A stretch of DNA of 54,207 bases from Arthrobacter nitrophenolicus (GTDB lineage Bacteria > Actinomycetota > Actinomycetes > Actinomycetales > Micrococcaceae). Within the stretch, counting starts at the first letter, position 1, and every line of letters begins with the position of its first letter. Location of the stretch: NCBI RefSeq assembly GCF_000332815.1, contig NZ_AOFD01000027.1, positions 1 to 54,207 of the forward strand, read 5' to 3'. The translations under genes were made by a program, and so were the position numbers. Shown one piece after another: positions 17,485-25,828 of this stretch. The notes under the pieces are model-generated. The model ran no database searches. It worked only from the letters and a program-made list of their open reading frames with translations, and was not told the DNA's origin.

Positions 17485-19068
17485 TCAGCGGCTGACGGCC
17501 CGTTCCCGCTGCGCCATCAGCCACTGCCAGCCGCGCCGCGCGAGGTCCCAGGGCTTGCCCTGGATCAGCAGCTTGCGGGTGTGCACGTCCAGGAACAGCA
17601 GGTAGAACGTAAAGGCGAGCGCGGTGAAGAACGCCAGGGTGGACGCATCGATGGGAAGCTCCACGAACGACCATACAGACAGCTGGTCCTGCGCGCCGAA
17701 CACCACGAAGAACGTGACGCCCACGTACAGGGACCGGATCTGCCAGTCGTCGCGGATCCCCGTGACGGCCAGGAACGGCAGGAACCACAGGATGTACCAG
17801 GGCTGGATGATGGGTGAGAGCATCACGACGGCGGTGAAGGCCAAGGCCATCCGGCGCACCGCGCGCGAGTAGTCGCCGCGGAACATCAGGAGCAGGACCA
17901 GCGCGATGGCGCCCCACTTCATCCCGGTCCGCAGCCAGGTGGCGAGCGTGCCGCCCGGGAGACCCAGCGCGTTGGCGAGCATTTCCACCTGCTGGCCCAG
18001 GAAGCCGGACGGCGAATACCCCGTGTACCCGGGGGTGGGGTCCATGATGGCCCAGGTCCAGCCAATGCCCAGGTTGTAGGGGATGCCGCTGAGGAGCAGC
18101 ACACCGAAGCTGAGGCCCGCCGTCGCGCCCCACATCAGGAACTTGCGCGTCCAGGTGGCGGACGGGCCTGCCCACATCACGCCAAGGAAGGGCAGCAGCA
18201 GGACAGTGATGGGCTTGATGCCGATCGACGCGGTGACCAGGAGGATCCCCACGATGTAGCGGCGGGTGGCCGCGAAGTAGACGCCGGCCACGGCCAGGCC
18301 CACCATCAGGGCATCGTTGTGGGCGCTGGCGATGAAGCTGATGAGGAACAGCGGGTTGGCCACGGCGATCCAGAGTGCCCGCGCGCCGTTGATGCCGTGC
18401 AGCTCCGCCAGCTTGGGCACGTAGATGACGCAAAGAAGGACCCCGACGCCGGCCAGCAGGCGGAAGAGGAGGACGGAGACGTCCGGCTGGGCGCCGGTCA
18501 GTCCCACCACCCCGCGCGCCAGCCACAGGAAGTACGGCCCGTAGGGGGTCCGGTTTTCCGCCCAGGCGGGGTCCGCGCCGAGGGCGAACCAGTTGCTGAG
18601 CGTGGAGATGCCCACCTCGTAGGGGTTCTGGCCCTCCTGCACCAGCCGCCCCTGGCCCGTGTAGGCATAGACGTCCCGGGAGAAGACGGGCACGCAGAAC
18701 AGCAGGGGCAGGGACCAGGCGGAAATGGCAATCACCACCGACCGCAGGGACGACTTCCCCCACTCGGCCAGGCGCTGCCCCAGCCGCAGCCAGGACCGCA
18801 TCAGCACCATGGCGCCAACGGTCAGCAGGACGGTGGAAACGGTGACGCCCCAGCCCTCCGTGCGGAGCGCGATGACCACGGGCTGGCGGATCATGGGCGA
18901 GCCGTTGGCGATCCAGCCGGTTCCGATGGAACCGGCGAACATCATGAGGGCCCCGACGAACCCTTCGATGATTGCCAGGTAGGCGCGTCCGGTCGCCGGC
19001 GCGGAGGCCTTGACCGGCGCTGCCGGCTGGCTCTCCGACGTCCCGAGATGTGACCCGCCTGCCGTCAT
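17485..19068 (-). CDS. Polyprenol-phosphomannose-dependent alpha-1,6-mannosyltransferase (MptB-like)
   Basis: A 527-residue GT-C membrane protein with a cytoplasmic N-terminal tail, then about 12 to 14 hydrophobic segments. The family loop FSRDVYAYTGQGRLVQEGQNPYEVG (an Asp after the second segment, then the QGRL and NPYE elements) is typical of MptA/MptB. Other blocks are NRTPYGPYFLWLARGVVG, IASAHNDALMVGLAV and LSPIIQPWYILWFLPF. These enzymes extend the alpha-1,6-mannan core of lipomannan-like glycans from polyprenyl-phosphomannose. It converges with the GT87 pair across only 20 bases, and the three probably serve the same envelope polymer. Start ATG 19068; the upstream gap is shared with the divergent SulP gene. 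Confidence 0.85.
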   Translation of the reverse strand: MTAGGSHLGTSESQPAAPVKASAPATGRAYLAIIEGFVGALMMFAGSIGTGWIANGSPMIRQPVVIALRTEGWGVTVSTVLLTVGAMVLMRSWLRLGQRLAEWGKSSLRSVVIAISAWSLPLLFCVPVFSRDVYAYTGQGRLVQEGQNPYEVGISTLSNWFALGADPAWAENRTPYGPYFLWLARGVVGLTGAQPDVSVLLFRLLAGVGVLLCVIYVPKLAELHGINGARALWIAVANPLFLISFIASAHNDALMVGLAVAGVYFAATRRYIVGILLVTASIGIKPITVLLLPFLGVMWAGPSATWTRKFLMWGATAGLSFGVLLLSGIPYNLGIGWTWAIMDPTPGYTGYSPSGFLGQQVEMLANALGLPGGTLATWLRTGMKWGAIALVLLLMFRGDYSRAVRRMALAFTAVVMLSPIIQPWYILWFLPFLAVTGIRDDWQIRSLYVGVTFFVVFGAQDQLSVWSFVELPIDASTLAFFTALAFTFYLLFLDVHTRKLLIQGKPWDLARRGWQWLMAQRERAVSR

Positions 19069-19360
19069 GATTGTGTCTGGTCCCCTACTTCGTTACGGCG
19101 CTGGTTGGACCAGCTGAAAGGCCGCCCTGCAACCCGGCCATTTTATCAGCAGGCTTTCCTGCCGCCCCGGGACCAGACGGGATCGAAGGCCACAATCACG
19201 CAACAAGGCTGGGGTAGCCTTGGAACGGCAGCCGAGTCGTCGGCGCATTCCTTTTTCCACCCACTGTCTTCCGCGGCCGGGCTGGAACCGTGCGCATTGT
19301 GGCGCGCAATCACGTTGCCCACCCGCTCTTCCCGCAGAGCCAAGCACCTGGAGCCGCTCC

Positions 19361-20859
19361 TTGGCCGTCGCCGCCAGCACCCGTCCCGCCCGGCAACCGA
19401 TTACCGTCCTGACGGCCCTGCGCTCTCCACGGCAGCTTTCCCGCGAGGTCCTGGCCGGCATGGTCACCACCCTGGCCCTGGTCCCGGAAGTCATCTCCTT
19501 CTCGATCGTGGCCGGGGTGGATCCCATGGTGAGCCTCGTGGCCTCCATCGTCCTGGCCCTGGCGATGTCCATCCTGGGCGGACGGCCCGGCGTCATCACT
19601 GCCGCAGCCGGTTCCGTGGCCCTGGTAATCGCCCCTCTTGTGCATGAGCACGGTGTCCAGTACGTCCTGCCGGCGGTACTCCTGGCCGGCGTGATCCAGG
19701 TGGTCTTTGGCCTCGCGGGGCTTGCCCGGCTGATGCGGTTCATTCCGCGGTCGGTGATGATCGGGTTCGTTAATGCCCTGGGCGTGCTGATTTTCATGGC
19801 GCAGGTGCCGCACGTCATCAACGTCCCGTGGCTCGCCTATGTCCTGTTCGCCCTGACGTTCGCCATCATCTTTATCCTGCCGCGCTTCACCAGGGCCGTC
19901 CCGTCGCCGCTGGTGGCCATCGTGGTGGTGACGGCAATCGTCATCGCCGCCGGACTCACCGTTCCCGATGTCTCGGACGAGGGGCCCCTCACCGGCCGGC
20001 TGCCCGGGATCACCCCCTTCCTTTTTCCGGTGACCCTCGAGACCTTCCAACTGGTCCTGCCCACGGCGCTGAGCGTGGCGTTTGTTGGCCTCATGGAAAC
20101 CCTCCTGACGGCGAAACTCGTCGATGACATGACGGACACCCCCTCGCACAAGGGCCGTGAATCGTGGGCCCTGGGCGTGTCCAACATTCTGGCCGGTTTC
20201 TACGGCGGGATCGCAGGCTGCGCAATGATCGGCCAGACCGTCCTGAATGTGAAGACCGGCCAGGCGCGCACCCGTATATCCACGTTTGTGGCCGGCCTGT
20301 TCCTGCTGGCGCTGGTGACCGGACTCAGCTCCGTCTTGGGGCAGATCCCCATGGTGGCCCTGGCCGCGGTCATGATGGTCGTCGCGGTCACTACCGTCGA
20401 CTGGCACAGCGTCAAACCGTCCACCCTGAAGAGGATGCCGGTGCCGGAGACGCTCGTCATGGTGGTCACGGTCGCCGTCGTGGTCGTCACTGGCAACCTG
20501 GCGTACGGGGTGCTGGTGGGGGTCATCCTGGCGATGGTGTTGTTCGCCCGCCGCGTGGCGCACGTCATCAGCGTCGAGCGGAGCCTCGCGGATGACGGCG
20601 AAAGCGTCCGTTACGAGGTGGTGGGGCCGCTGTTCTTCGGGAGCAGCAACGACCTGGTGGAGCACTTCGCCTATGCCGACGACCCCGCCTCGGTGACCAT
20701 TGACCTCAGCCGCGCCAGATCTGGGATGCCTCGACTGTCGCCGCCTTGGACTCGATCGAGACGAAATATGCCGGCCACGGGGCTGCGGTGGCAATCGTTG
20801 GGATGGATGAGCGCAGCACCGGCTTCCACGGCCGCCTCACCGGACATTTGGGCGCCTGA
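19361..20859 (+). pseudogene. SulP-family anion transporter with STAS domain (late frameshift)
   Basis: Secondary transporter of the SulP/SLC26 type (sulfate, bicarbonate or related anions). The transmembrane part starts LSREVLAGMVTTLALVPEVISFSIVAGVDPM and includes GSVALVIAPLV and FYGGIAGCAMIGQTVLNVKTG. A short C-terminal STAS domain follows: EVVGPLFFGSSNDLVEHF, VTIDLSRA. There the frame breaks at 20714-20716 in a short C run; one more C gives RAQIWDASTVAALD and an end at 20859 (499 residues), whereas the uncorrected frame runs on to 20908 with non-family sequence. TTG 19361 with GGAG seven bases upstream is the likeliest start. Substrate cannot be fixed from sequence. Confidence 0.85.
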
Positions 20860-20871
20860 GCACACGCGAAA

Positions 20872-20895
20872 GAGCGGGGCCGCGCGGCCCCGCTC
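20872..20895. terminator. Bidirectional terminator between SulP gene and FAD oxidoreductase gene
   Basis: A perfect 10-bp stem, GAGCGGGGCC and GGCCCCGCTC, around GCGC, placed 12 bases after the SulP stop and 16 bases past the convergent stop at 20912. A short TTT follows on the reverse strand only. Confidence 0.75.
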
Positions 20896-20911
20896 ATTCC
20901 GGGTATGAGGC

Positions 20912-22033
20912 TTAGGAGAACCGTCCCGGCCGGAAGGTGGCGAGCATGGGGTGCTTCCTGCCGGTCAGGATCTCGCCGGCCAGGAGCTCACCGGCAATGA
21001 GGCCCAGGGTGGCGCCGGAGTGCGTGAAGGCGACGAAGCAGCCGGGCACCTGTCCCAGTTCGCCAAGGACCGGCTCGCCGTCGCCGGGGATCGGCTTGTA
21101 GCCCATCTTCCAGGACGCCGGTTTGAGCTCCGGGTTGCCGGCAACCAGCTTCGACGCCTCGTCGGCCAGCTCCTGCACCACCTCATCCGGGATGCTGAAC
21201 GAGCCGTCCGCGTGCTCGGTGATGTGCTCCTCGTACCAGTCGTGGTCCAGCGCGAACGTGCCGCCGGGGTTGGGCCGGAGCGCGGCCCGCGGGGTGTTCA
21301 TCACCGCAGCGACATCGTGCTGCACCTGCTTGGTCACCACCAGCATCGACACCGGTGAGCCGTTGGGGATCCGGACGCCAAGGGGTTCGACGACGGCGGG
21401 CGTCGCCGCGCCGCACGCCACCAGGACGGCGTCGGCCGGGTAGGTCCCGCCCGCGGCCGTTTCCACCCCCGTGGCCCGTCCACCCTCCACCATCACGGAG
21501 GTCTTGCCCGCGTTCAGGACGAGTTCACCGCCGCGGGAGTGGAATTCCTCCATCAGGAAGTCGATCAGGTCGGGCAGGCTGACCCAGCCCTCGCCCGGGT
21601 TGAAGATGGCCTTCTCCGGGACGGCGGCGGCGTCGATGCCGGGGGTAGCGGAAGCGATGTCACCGGGCCGGAGGAGCTTGGAGTCGTAGCCGATGGACTT
21701 CTCGTAGGCGTGCCGGGACTCGGTGGCAGCCTGCTGCCCTTCGGCATTCCACATCAGGCCGCCGCCGAACTGCAGCCACTCCCGGGTCGGGTCAGCGGCA
21801 AAGAGGGTGCGGTAGCGGTCCACGCCGGCGACCCGCAGCTGGTGGTAGGGGGTGGAGCGTTCGCCGGCGGAATTGAGCCAGGACAGTGACCGGCCACTGG
21901 CCTCGCTGGCCAGGCCGCGTTCGGTCAGCAGGATGACGGAGGCGCCTTCGCGGAGCAGGTGGACGGCCGTGGAAACGCCCAGGATGCCGCCGCCGATGAC
22001 GGCGACGCGCTTGGTGGAGGCTGCAGAGGACAT
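20912..22033 (-). CDS. DadA-like FAD-dependent amine/amino acid oxidoreductase
   Basis: DAO-superfamily flavoprotein of 373 residues. The N-terminal dinucleotide fold is VAVIGGGILGVSTAVHLLREGA (GxGxxG), followed by the acidic end of strand 2. SEASGRSLSWLNS and FNPGEGWVSLPDLIDFL fit the FAD/substrate domain. The C-terminal FAD block is PGDGEPVLGELGQVPGCFVAFTHSGATLGL. Enzymes of this fold oxidise D-amino acids, sarcosine-type N-alkyl amino acids or opines. It is the last gene of a LacI-controlled operon with an amino-acid-type ABC importer and a Gfo/Idh/MocA dehydrogenase, which suggests oxidation of an imported N-substituted amino acid. Complete; ATG at 22033. Confidence 0.87.
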   Translation of the reverse strand: MSSAASTKRVAVIGGGILGVSTAVHLLREGASVILLTERGLASEASGRSLSWLNSAGERSTPYHQLRVAGVDRYRTLFAADPTREWLQFGGGLMWNAEGQQAATESRHAYEKSIGYDSKLLRPGDIASATPGIDAAAVPEKAIFNPGEGWVSLPDLIDFLMEEFHSRGGELVLNAGKTSVMVEGGRATGVETAAGGTYPADAVLVACGAATPAVVEPLGVRIPNGSPVSMLVVTKQVQHDVAAVMNTPRAALRPNPGGTFALDHDWYEEHITEHADGSFSIPDEVVQELADEASKLVAGNPELKPASWKMGYKPIPGDGEPVLGELGQVPGCFVAFTHSGATLGLIAGELLAGEILTGRKHPMLATFRPGRFS

Positions 22034-22108
22034 GGTGTCCCTTTCTGTGAAGCGTGATGGTGGTGGCGCGGCGACGCGCCGGAGGGAAAAATGGCGGGGT
22101 GCCGGAGG

Positions 22109-23155
22109 TCAGGCCATGGCGTGGATGCCTTCGATGACCCTCAGCACCTCGAGGGGTTCGGACGGGTTGACGGGCAACGGTCCGTCTCCGCGCAGTGCGG
22201 CGGAAAGCCCGGCATAGAACTGCGGGTAGGCTCCCCGCTCCGCCGGCACGGGAACGGTGGCACCGTCCGCCCCCAGGAGCCCCCAACGCTCCTGGGGTTC
22301 CACACCGTAGGCGGGGTCCGACGGCGGCAGTTCGGCCGCGAGGGCAGGTTCCTGGCCGTCCAGGCCCCACTTGGTATAGCCGGACCGGGAGCCCAGGACG
22401 TGGAAGCGCGGCCCGGCCTGGGCGGCCATGCCGTTCATCCACAGCCTTGAGCGGACGCCGGACGCGTGCTGCAGTGACACGAAGGCCTCGGTATCGGCGG
22501 CATCGGGGTGGGGCCCGCGGTTGGCCGTCTCGCCGTAGCTCCTGTCCACCGGGCCGAACAGCTGGATCGCCTGGTCGATGAGGTGGGCCCCCAGGTCGTG
22601 CAGGATGCCGCCGCCCTCGGCGAGGGACACGGTGTCCCGCCAGTTGCCGAAGCCTTCCGGACGCCACCACTCAAAGCGCGACTCGAAGCTGCTGATGTCG
22701 CCGAGGACGCCCGACGCCAGGACTTTCCGGAGGGTCAGGAAGTCGGCGTCCCAGCGCCGGTTCTGGAACACGGTGAGCTGCACCCCGCCGTCGGCCGCCC
22801 TGCTGATCAGTTCTTCCCCCAGGTCCGACGTGGGAACAAAGGGCTTGTCCACCACCACGTGCAGTCCGTGGGCGATGGCCGTGGCTGCCAGCCCGAAGTG
22901 GGTGTCCGGCGGAGTGCCAAGGATAACCAGGTCGAGGTTTCCCGCCTCCGCGAACAATTCCTCCGGGGTGGCAAGGATCCGGGTCTGCGGGTAGAGCCTG
23001 GCTGCCTCAGCCACCCGCTCCGGGTTGGAGGTGACGATGACATCCAGGGAGAAGTCCGGATTCGCGGCGATCAGTGGCGCGTGGAACACACGGCCGGAAA
23101 TTCCGAAGCCGACGACGGCAGTACGGATGGGTGCCGCTGCAACGGTCCGCATCAC
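22109..23155 (-). CDS. Gfo/Idh/MocA-family NAD(P)-dependent oxidoreductase
   Basis: A 348-residue enzyme with an N-terminal Rossmann fold, RTAVVGFGISGRVFHAPLI, then the family motif VVDKPFVPTSDLG (the EKP-like lysine of this family) and a C-terminal alpha/beta dimer domain with GGGILHDLGAHLIDQA. Members reduce or oxidise sugars, inositols and related polyols, sometimes with imine intermediates. The start overlaps the stop of the ABC ATPase gene by 4 bases, so it is part of the same operon; a 75-base gap precedes the FAD oxidoreductase. The pairing of this dehydrogenase with a DadA-like flavoenzyme hints at a substrate with both a sugar-like and an amino acid part, for example an Amadori-type or opine-like compound. 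That is inference. Confidence 0.85.
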   Translation of the reverse strand: MMRTVAAAPIRTAVVGFGISGRVFHAPLIAANPDFSLDVIVTSNPERVAEAARLYPQTRILATPEELFAEAGNLDLVILGTPPDTHFGLAATAIAHGLHVVVDKPFVPTSDLGEELISRAADGGVQLTVFQNRRWDADFLTLRKVLASGVLGDISSFESRFEWWRPEGFGNWRDTVSLAEGGGILHDLGAHLIDQAIQLFGPVDRSYGETANRGPHPDAADTEAFVSLQHASGVRSRLWMNGMAAQAGPRFHVLGSRSGYTKWGLDGQEPALAAELPPSDPAYGVEPQERWGLLGADGATVPVPAERGAYPQFYAGLSAALRGDGPLPVNPSEPLEVLRVIEGIHAMA

Positions 23156-23931
23156 AGCACCTCGGACAGGAAGCGCTGGAGCCGTTTGCTGCGCGGATTG
23201 TCGAACAGCTGGGCGGGGGTACCGGCCTCCACCACTTCGCCTTCGTCCATGAAGACCACCTGGTCGGCCACCCTGCGGGCGAAGCCCATTTCGTGGGTCA
23301 CCACCAGCATGGTCATTCCGCGGCGGCCCAGTCCGGCCATGAGGTTCAGCACGCCCTTGACCAGTTCGGGATCCAGGGCGCTGGTGGCCTCATCGAAAAG
23401 CATGACCTCAGGCTCCATGGCAAGCGCCCGCGCAATGGCGACGCGCTGCTGCTGGCCGCCTGACAGGTCCCTGGGCCGGTGGTCGGCCCGCTCCGCCAGC
23501 CCCACCTCGGCGAGGCGGCGGCGGGCGAGCTCCATCGCCTGCGCCTTCGGCATTCCCTTAACGCTCCAGAGGGCCAGCGCCACGTTCTCCAGGGCGGTGT
23601 GGTCCGGGAACAGATTGAAATGCTGGAAGACCATGCCGATGCGGGTCCGCAGGGTGTCCGGGTTGGCGGTCAGGGTGCTTTCCCCCGCGAGCAGCACCTC
23701 GCCGCTCTTGGGCTCGTGCAACCGGTTGATCCCGCGCAGCAGGGTGGATTTGCCCGAACCTGATGGTCCGATGATGCAGGTGGTGGTGCCCGGAGCGACG
23801 GTGAGGCTGACGTCGCGCAGGACGTTGATGTCCCCGTAGGCCATGGTCAGGTTGCGGAGTTCCAGGCTCGAGCCGTGGAACGTGGGCGAGTCCGCCGCGG
23901 TGTTGTGGGCGGCTGTGGTTGGCAGGTTCAT
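23152..23931 (-). CDS. Polar amino acid-type ABC transporter ATPase
   Basis: A 259-residue cytoplasmic ATPase: Walker A GPSGSGKST, signature [15 protein letters not shown], Walker B VMLFDEATSALDPELV, H-loop VVTHEMGFAR, which is the GlnQ/HisP-type pattern. FQHFNLFPDHTALENV is the Q-loop region typical of polar amino acid importers. It works with the permease and binding protein upstream; the start overlaps the permease stop by 4 bases (ATGA). Full length. Confidence 0.94.
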   Translation of the reverse strand: MNLPTTAAHNTAADSPTFHGSSLELRNLTMAYGDINVLRDVSLTVAPGTTTCIIGPSGSGKSTLLRGINRLHEPKSGEVLLAGESTLTANPDTLRTRIGMVFQHFNLFPDHTALENVALALWSVKGMPKAQAMELARRRLAEVGLAERADHRPRDLSGGQQQRVAIARALAMEPEVMLFDEATSALDPELVKGVLNLMAGLGRRGMTMLVVTHEMGFARRVADQVVFMDEGEVVEAGTPAQLFDNPRSKRLQRFLSEVL

Positions 23932-24716
23932 GTGTTGCTCCCGGTGGTGAGCGGCGAGGCCGCGTCGAGTTCCTTGACTTCCTTCAGCCCGCTGGTGGGG
24001 GCGGCGGGGCGGCGGCGGCCGGTCCGGAACTTGTTGTCGAAGTGGTTTACGAGGTGGGTCAGCGGAACCGTGATCACCAGGTAGAAGACGCCCGCGGCGA
24101 CCAGCGGGGAAAGGTTGCCGGACAGGACAGCTGCGTCCTGGCCCACGCGGAAGAGTTCTCGTTCACTGACCAGCAGTCCCAGGAAGTAGACCAGCGAGGA
24201 GTCCTTGACGATGGCGATGAACTGGTTCACCAGTGCCGGAAGGACCCGGCGGACGCCCTGCGGCACCACCACCAGGGCCATGGACTTGGCGTAGCTCATG
24301 CCCAGGGCGCGGCAGGCTTCGCCCTGGCCCTTGTCCACGCTGAGGATCCCGGCGCGGAAGATCTCACCGATGTACGCGCTGGCGATCAGGCTCAGCGCAA
24401 TGATTCCCAGGGGGTAGGGCGACGGACCAAAGATGGACTGGCTGAGGCGTGCGAAGCCCTGGCCGATCAGCAGGATGGTGAGGATGGCGGGCAGGCCACG
24501 GAAAAGGTCCGTGTAGATCCTGGCCGGAACGCGCAGCCACTTGGAGGGGGAAATGCCCATGACGGCAACCACCATTCCCAGCACCGTCCCAAGGAGGGTG
24601 GCTGCGATGGAAATGATCAGGGTATTGAGAAGGCCGACCCCCAGCAGCTGGGGCAGGACCTCGGCCATCGCGCCGAAGTCGAAGAAGGTACGGATGATGG
24701 TGTTGAGCCAGTCCAT
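23928..24716 (-). CDS. Polar amino acid-type ABC transporter permease
   Basis: HisM/GlnP-like inner-membrane subunit of 262 residues with about five membrane segments. The N-terminal LLGVGLLNTLIISIAATLLGTVLG and the EAA loop (EACRALGMSYAKSMALVVVPQGVRR in order) are diagnostic of the amino acid importer family. It ends in a polar tail. Only one permease gene is present, so it likely acts as a homodimer. It lies between the binding protein and ATPase genes in one operon. Confidence 0.93.
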   Translation of the reverse strand: MDWLNTIIRTFFDFGAMAEVLPQLLGVGLLNTLIISIAATLLGTVLGMVVAVMGISPSKWLRVPARIYTDLFRGLPAILTILLIGQGFARLSQSIFGPSPYPLGIIALSLIASAYIGEIFRAGILSVDKGQGEACRALGMSYAKSMALVVVPQGVRRVLPALVNQFIAIVKDSSLVYFLGLLVSERELFRVGQDAAVLSGNLSPLVAAGVFYLVITVPLTHLVNHFDNKFRTGRRRPAAPTSGLKEVKELDAASPLTTGSNT

Positions 24717-24794
24717 GGTTGCTCTCAGACGTTAGATGGTGTTGGCGGTCCGGGCGGACTGCGGGGTGCAGCCCGCCCGGTGGTTGGCCTGGGC

Positions 24795-25655
24795 CTATTT
24801 GCTGGGCTCGGGCGAGGCGGTCTGCTCGGCTTTTGGCAGGTACTGCTCGGGCATCGGGGAACCCGGGAACCACTTCTGGTAGAGCTTCTTCCAGGTGCCG
24901 TCCTCCATGGCCTCCGCGAGTCCCTTGTTCAGGGCTTCCTTGAAGGCCGGCTTGTCCTTCGCCACGGCGAACCCTGCCGGCGCGTCGAAGGACGGGATGT
25001 CCGCGGCGCTGACCAGGCCGTGCTGTTCCTGGTAGGCCTTGGCGGCCTCGTAGTCCAGGAAGTGGGCGTCAACGGTGCCGCTGTTGACGGCCGCGATGGC
25101 GGTGTTGTTGTCCGGGAAGCGGACCAGGCTGGCGGACGTGAAGTTCTTCACGGCATAGGCTTCCTGGAGGGTCCCCTGGACCACGCCCAGCCGCTTTCCG
25201 GCAAGACCCTCGGCACCCGTGATCCCGGAGGTCTTGGTGGTGATGACGGTCAGGTATCCGGCGAGGTAGCCGTCCGAGAAGTCCACAGTCTCTTTGCGCT
25301 TGTCCGTGATGCCGATCGCGGCCACTCCGGCGTCGAACTGCCCGTTGGCCACGGCGGCAAGGAGGCCGGAGAAGTCCTGTCCGGTGAAGACCACGTTGTC
25401 TACGCCGGCGCGGTGGGCCACGTCCTTGAAGAGTTCCACGTCGAACCCCGTGAAGTTGCCCGAGGCATCCGCGAAGGTGTACGGCTTCGAGTCACCCAGG
25501 CTGGCCACCCGGATGGTGCCGGGCTGGATCAGGCCGTAGGGGTTGTCCTCCATGGTGGTGGAGGCGGCAGTGGTGGAGCCGCAGCCGGAGAGCGCAAGCA
25601 CTGCGGCAAGGGCGGCCGCAGCCAGGCCGGCGGGGCGGAAGTTCAGTTTTTTCAC
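24795..25655 (-). CDS. Amino acid-type ABC transporter substrate-binding lipoprotein
   Basis: Extracellular solute-binding protein (family 3). From GTG 25655 the product begins with a lysine pair, a hydrophobic signal and lipobox LSGC, followed by GSTTAAS. Family blocks are [55 protein letters not shown] and [18 protein letters not shown]. An upstream in-frame start at 25703 would put extra residues before the signal and is unlikely. Its promoter region carries two strong LacI-type operators. Ligand unknown; the downstream enzymes suggest an N-substituted amino acid. Confidence 0.93.
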   Translation of the reverse strand: MKKLNFRPAGLAAAALAAVLALSGCGSTTAASTTMEDNPYGLIQPGTIRVASLGDSKPYTFADASGNFTGFDVELFKDVAHRAGVDNVVFTGQDFSGLLAAVANGQFDAGVAAIGITDKRKETVDFSDGYLAGYLTVITTKTSGITGAEGLAGKRLGVVQGTLQEAYAVKNFTSASLVRFPDNNTAIAAVNSGTVDAHFLDYEAAKAYQEQHGLVSAADIPSFDAPAGFAVAKDKPAFKEALNKGLAEAMEDGTWKKLYQKWFPGSPMPEQYLPKAEQTASPEPSK

Positions 25656-25724
25656 AGCGTTGTCCAATCGTTGATGGGGAGGCGGTGCTGTCAGGGCCGC
25701 CAAAGAAAGTGGCCGATGTTCTTG

Positions 25725-25765
25725 TTGAGTCCGGTCTCAACACCTAGGATTGAGACCGGACTCAC
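25725..25765. promoter_or_regulatory. Two adjacent LacI-type operators
   Basis: TTGAGTCCGGTCTCAA (25725-25740) and TTGAGACCGGACTCAC (25750-25765) are each near-palindromes with a central CCGG, as LacI-family operators have a central CG. They are 25 bp apart centre to centre and mirror each other exactly over 15 bases. They lie between the binding protein start and the divergent lacI-type gene, so one repressor could control both. Confidence 0.75.
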
Positions 25766-25779
25766 ATCGATTGATAGAA

Positions 25780-25796
25780 ATGTAGCCGAACTCACA
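25780..25796. promoter_or_regulatory. Third, degenerate LacI-type half-operator
   Basis: TGTAGCCGAACTCACAT shares the ACTCACAT end with the operator at 25750-25765 but lacks a good left half. It lies just before the lacI-type gene. Confidence 0.35.
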
Positions 25797-25828
25797 TGGG
25801 CCGTCAACAGCCCCGTCGAAAGGTGAAG

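Noticed and set aside
16270..17817. Long plus frame (515 codons) over the second GT87 gene and MptB
   Set aside because: Shifted frame of the GT87 gene; arginine/histidine/proline-rich with no domain.
19310..20794. Long reverse frame (494 codons) under the SulP gene
   Set aside because: Histidine/aspartate-rich antisense, no motif.
23919..25826. Open frame of 635 codons on the plus strand
   Set aside because: Antisense of the ABC transporter operon whose proteins are clear; no own motif or ribosome site.
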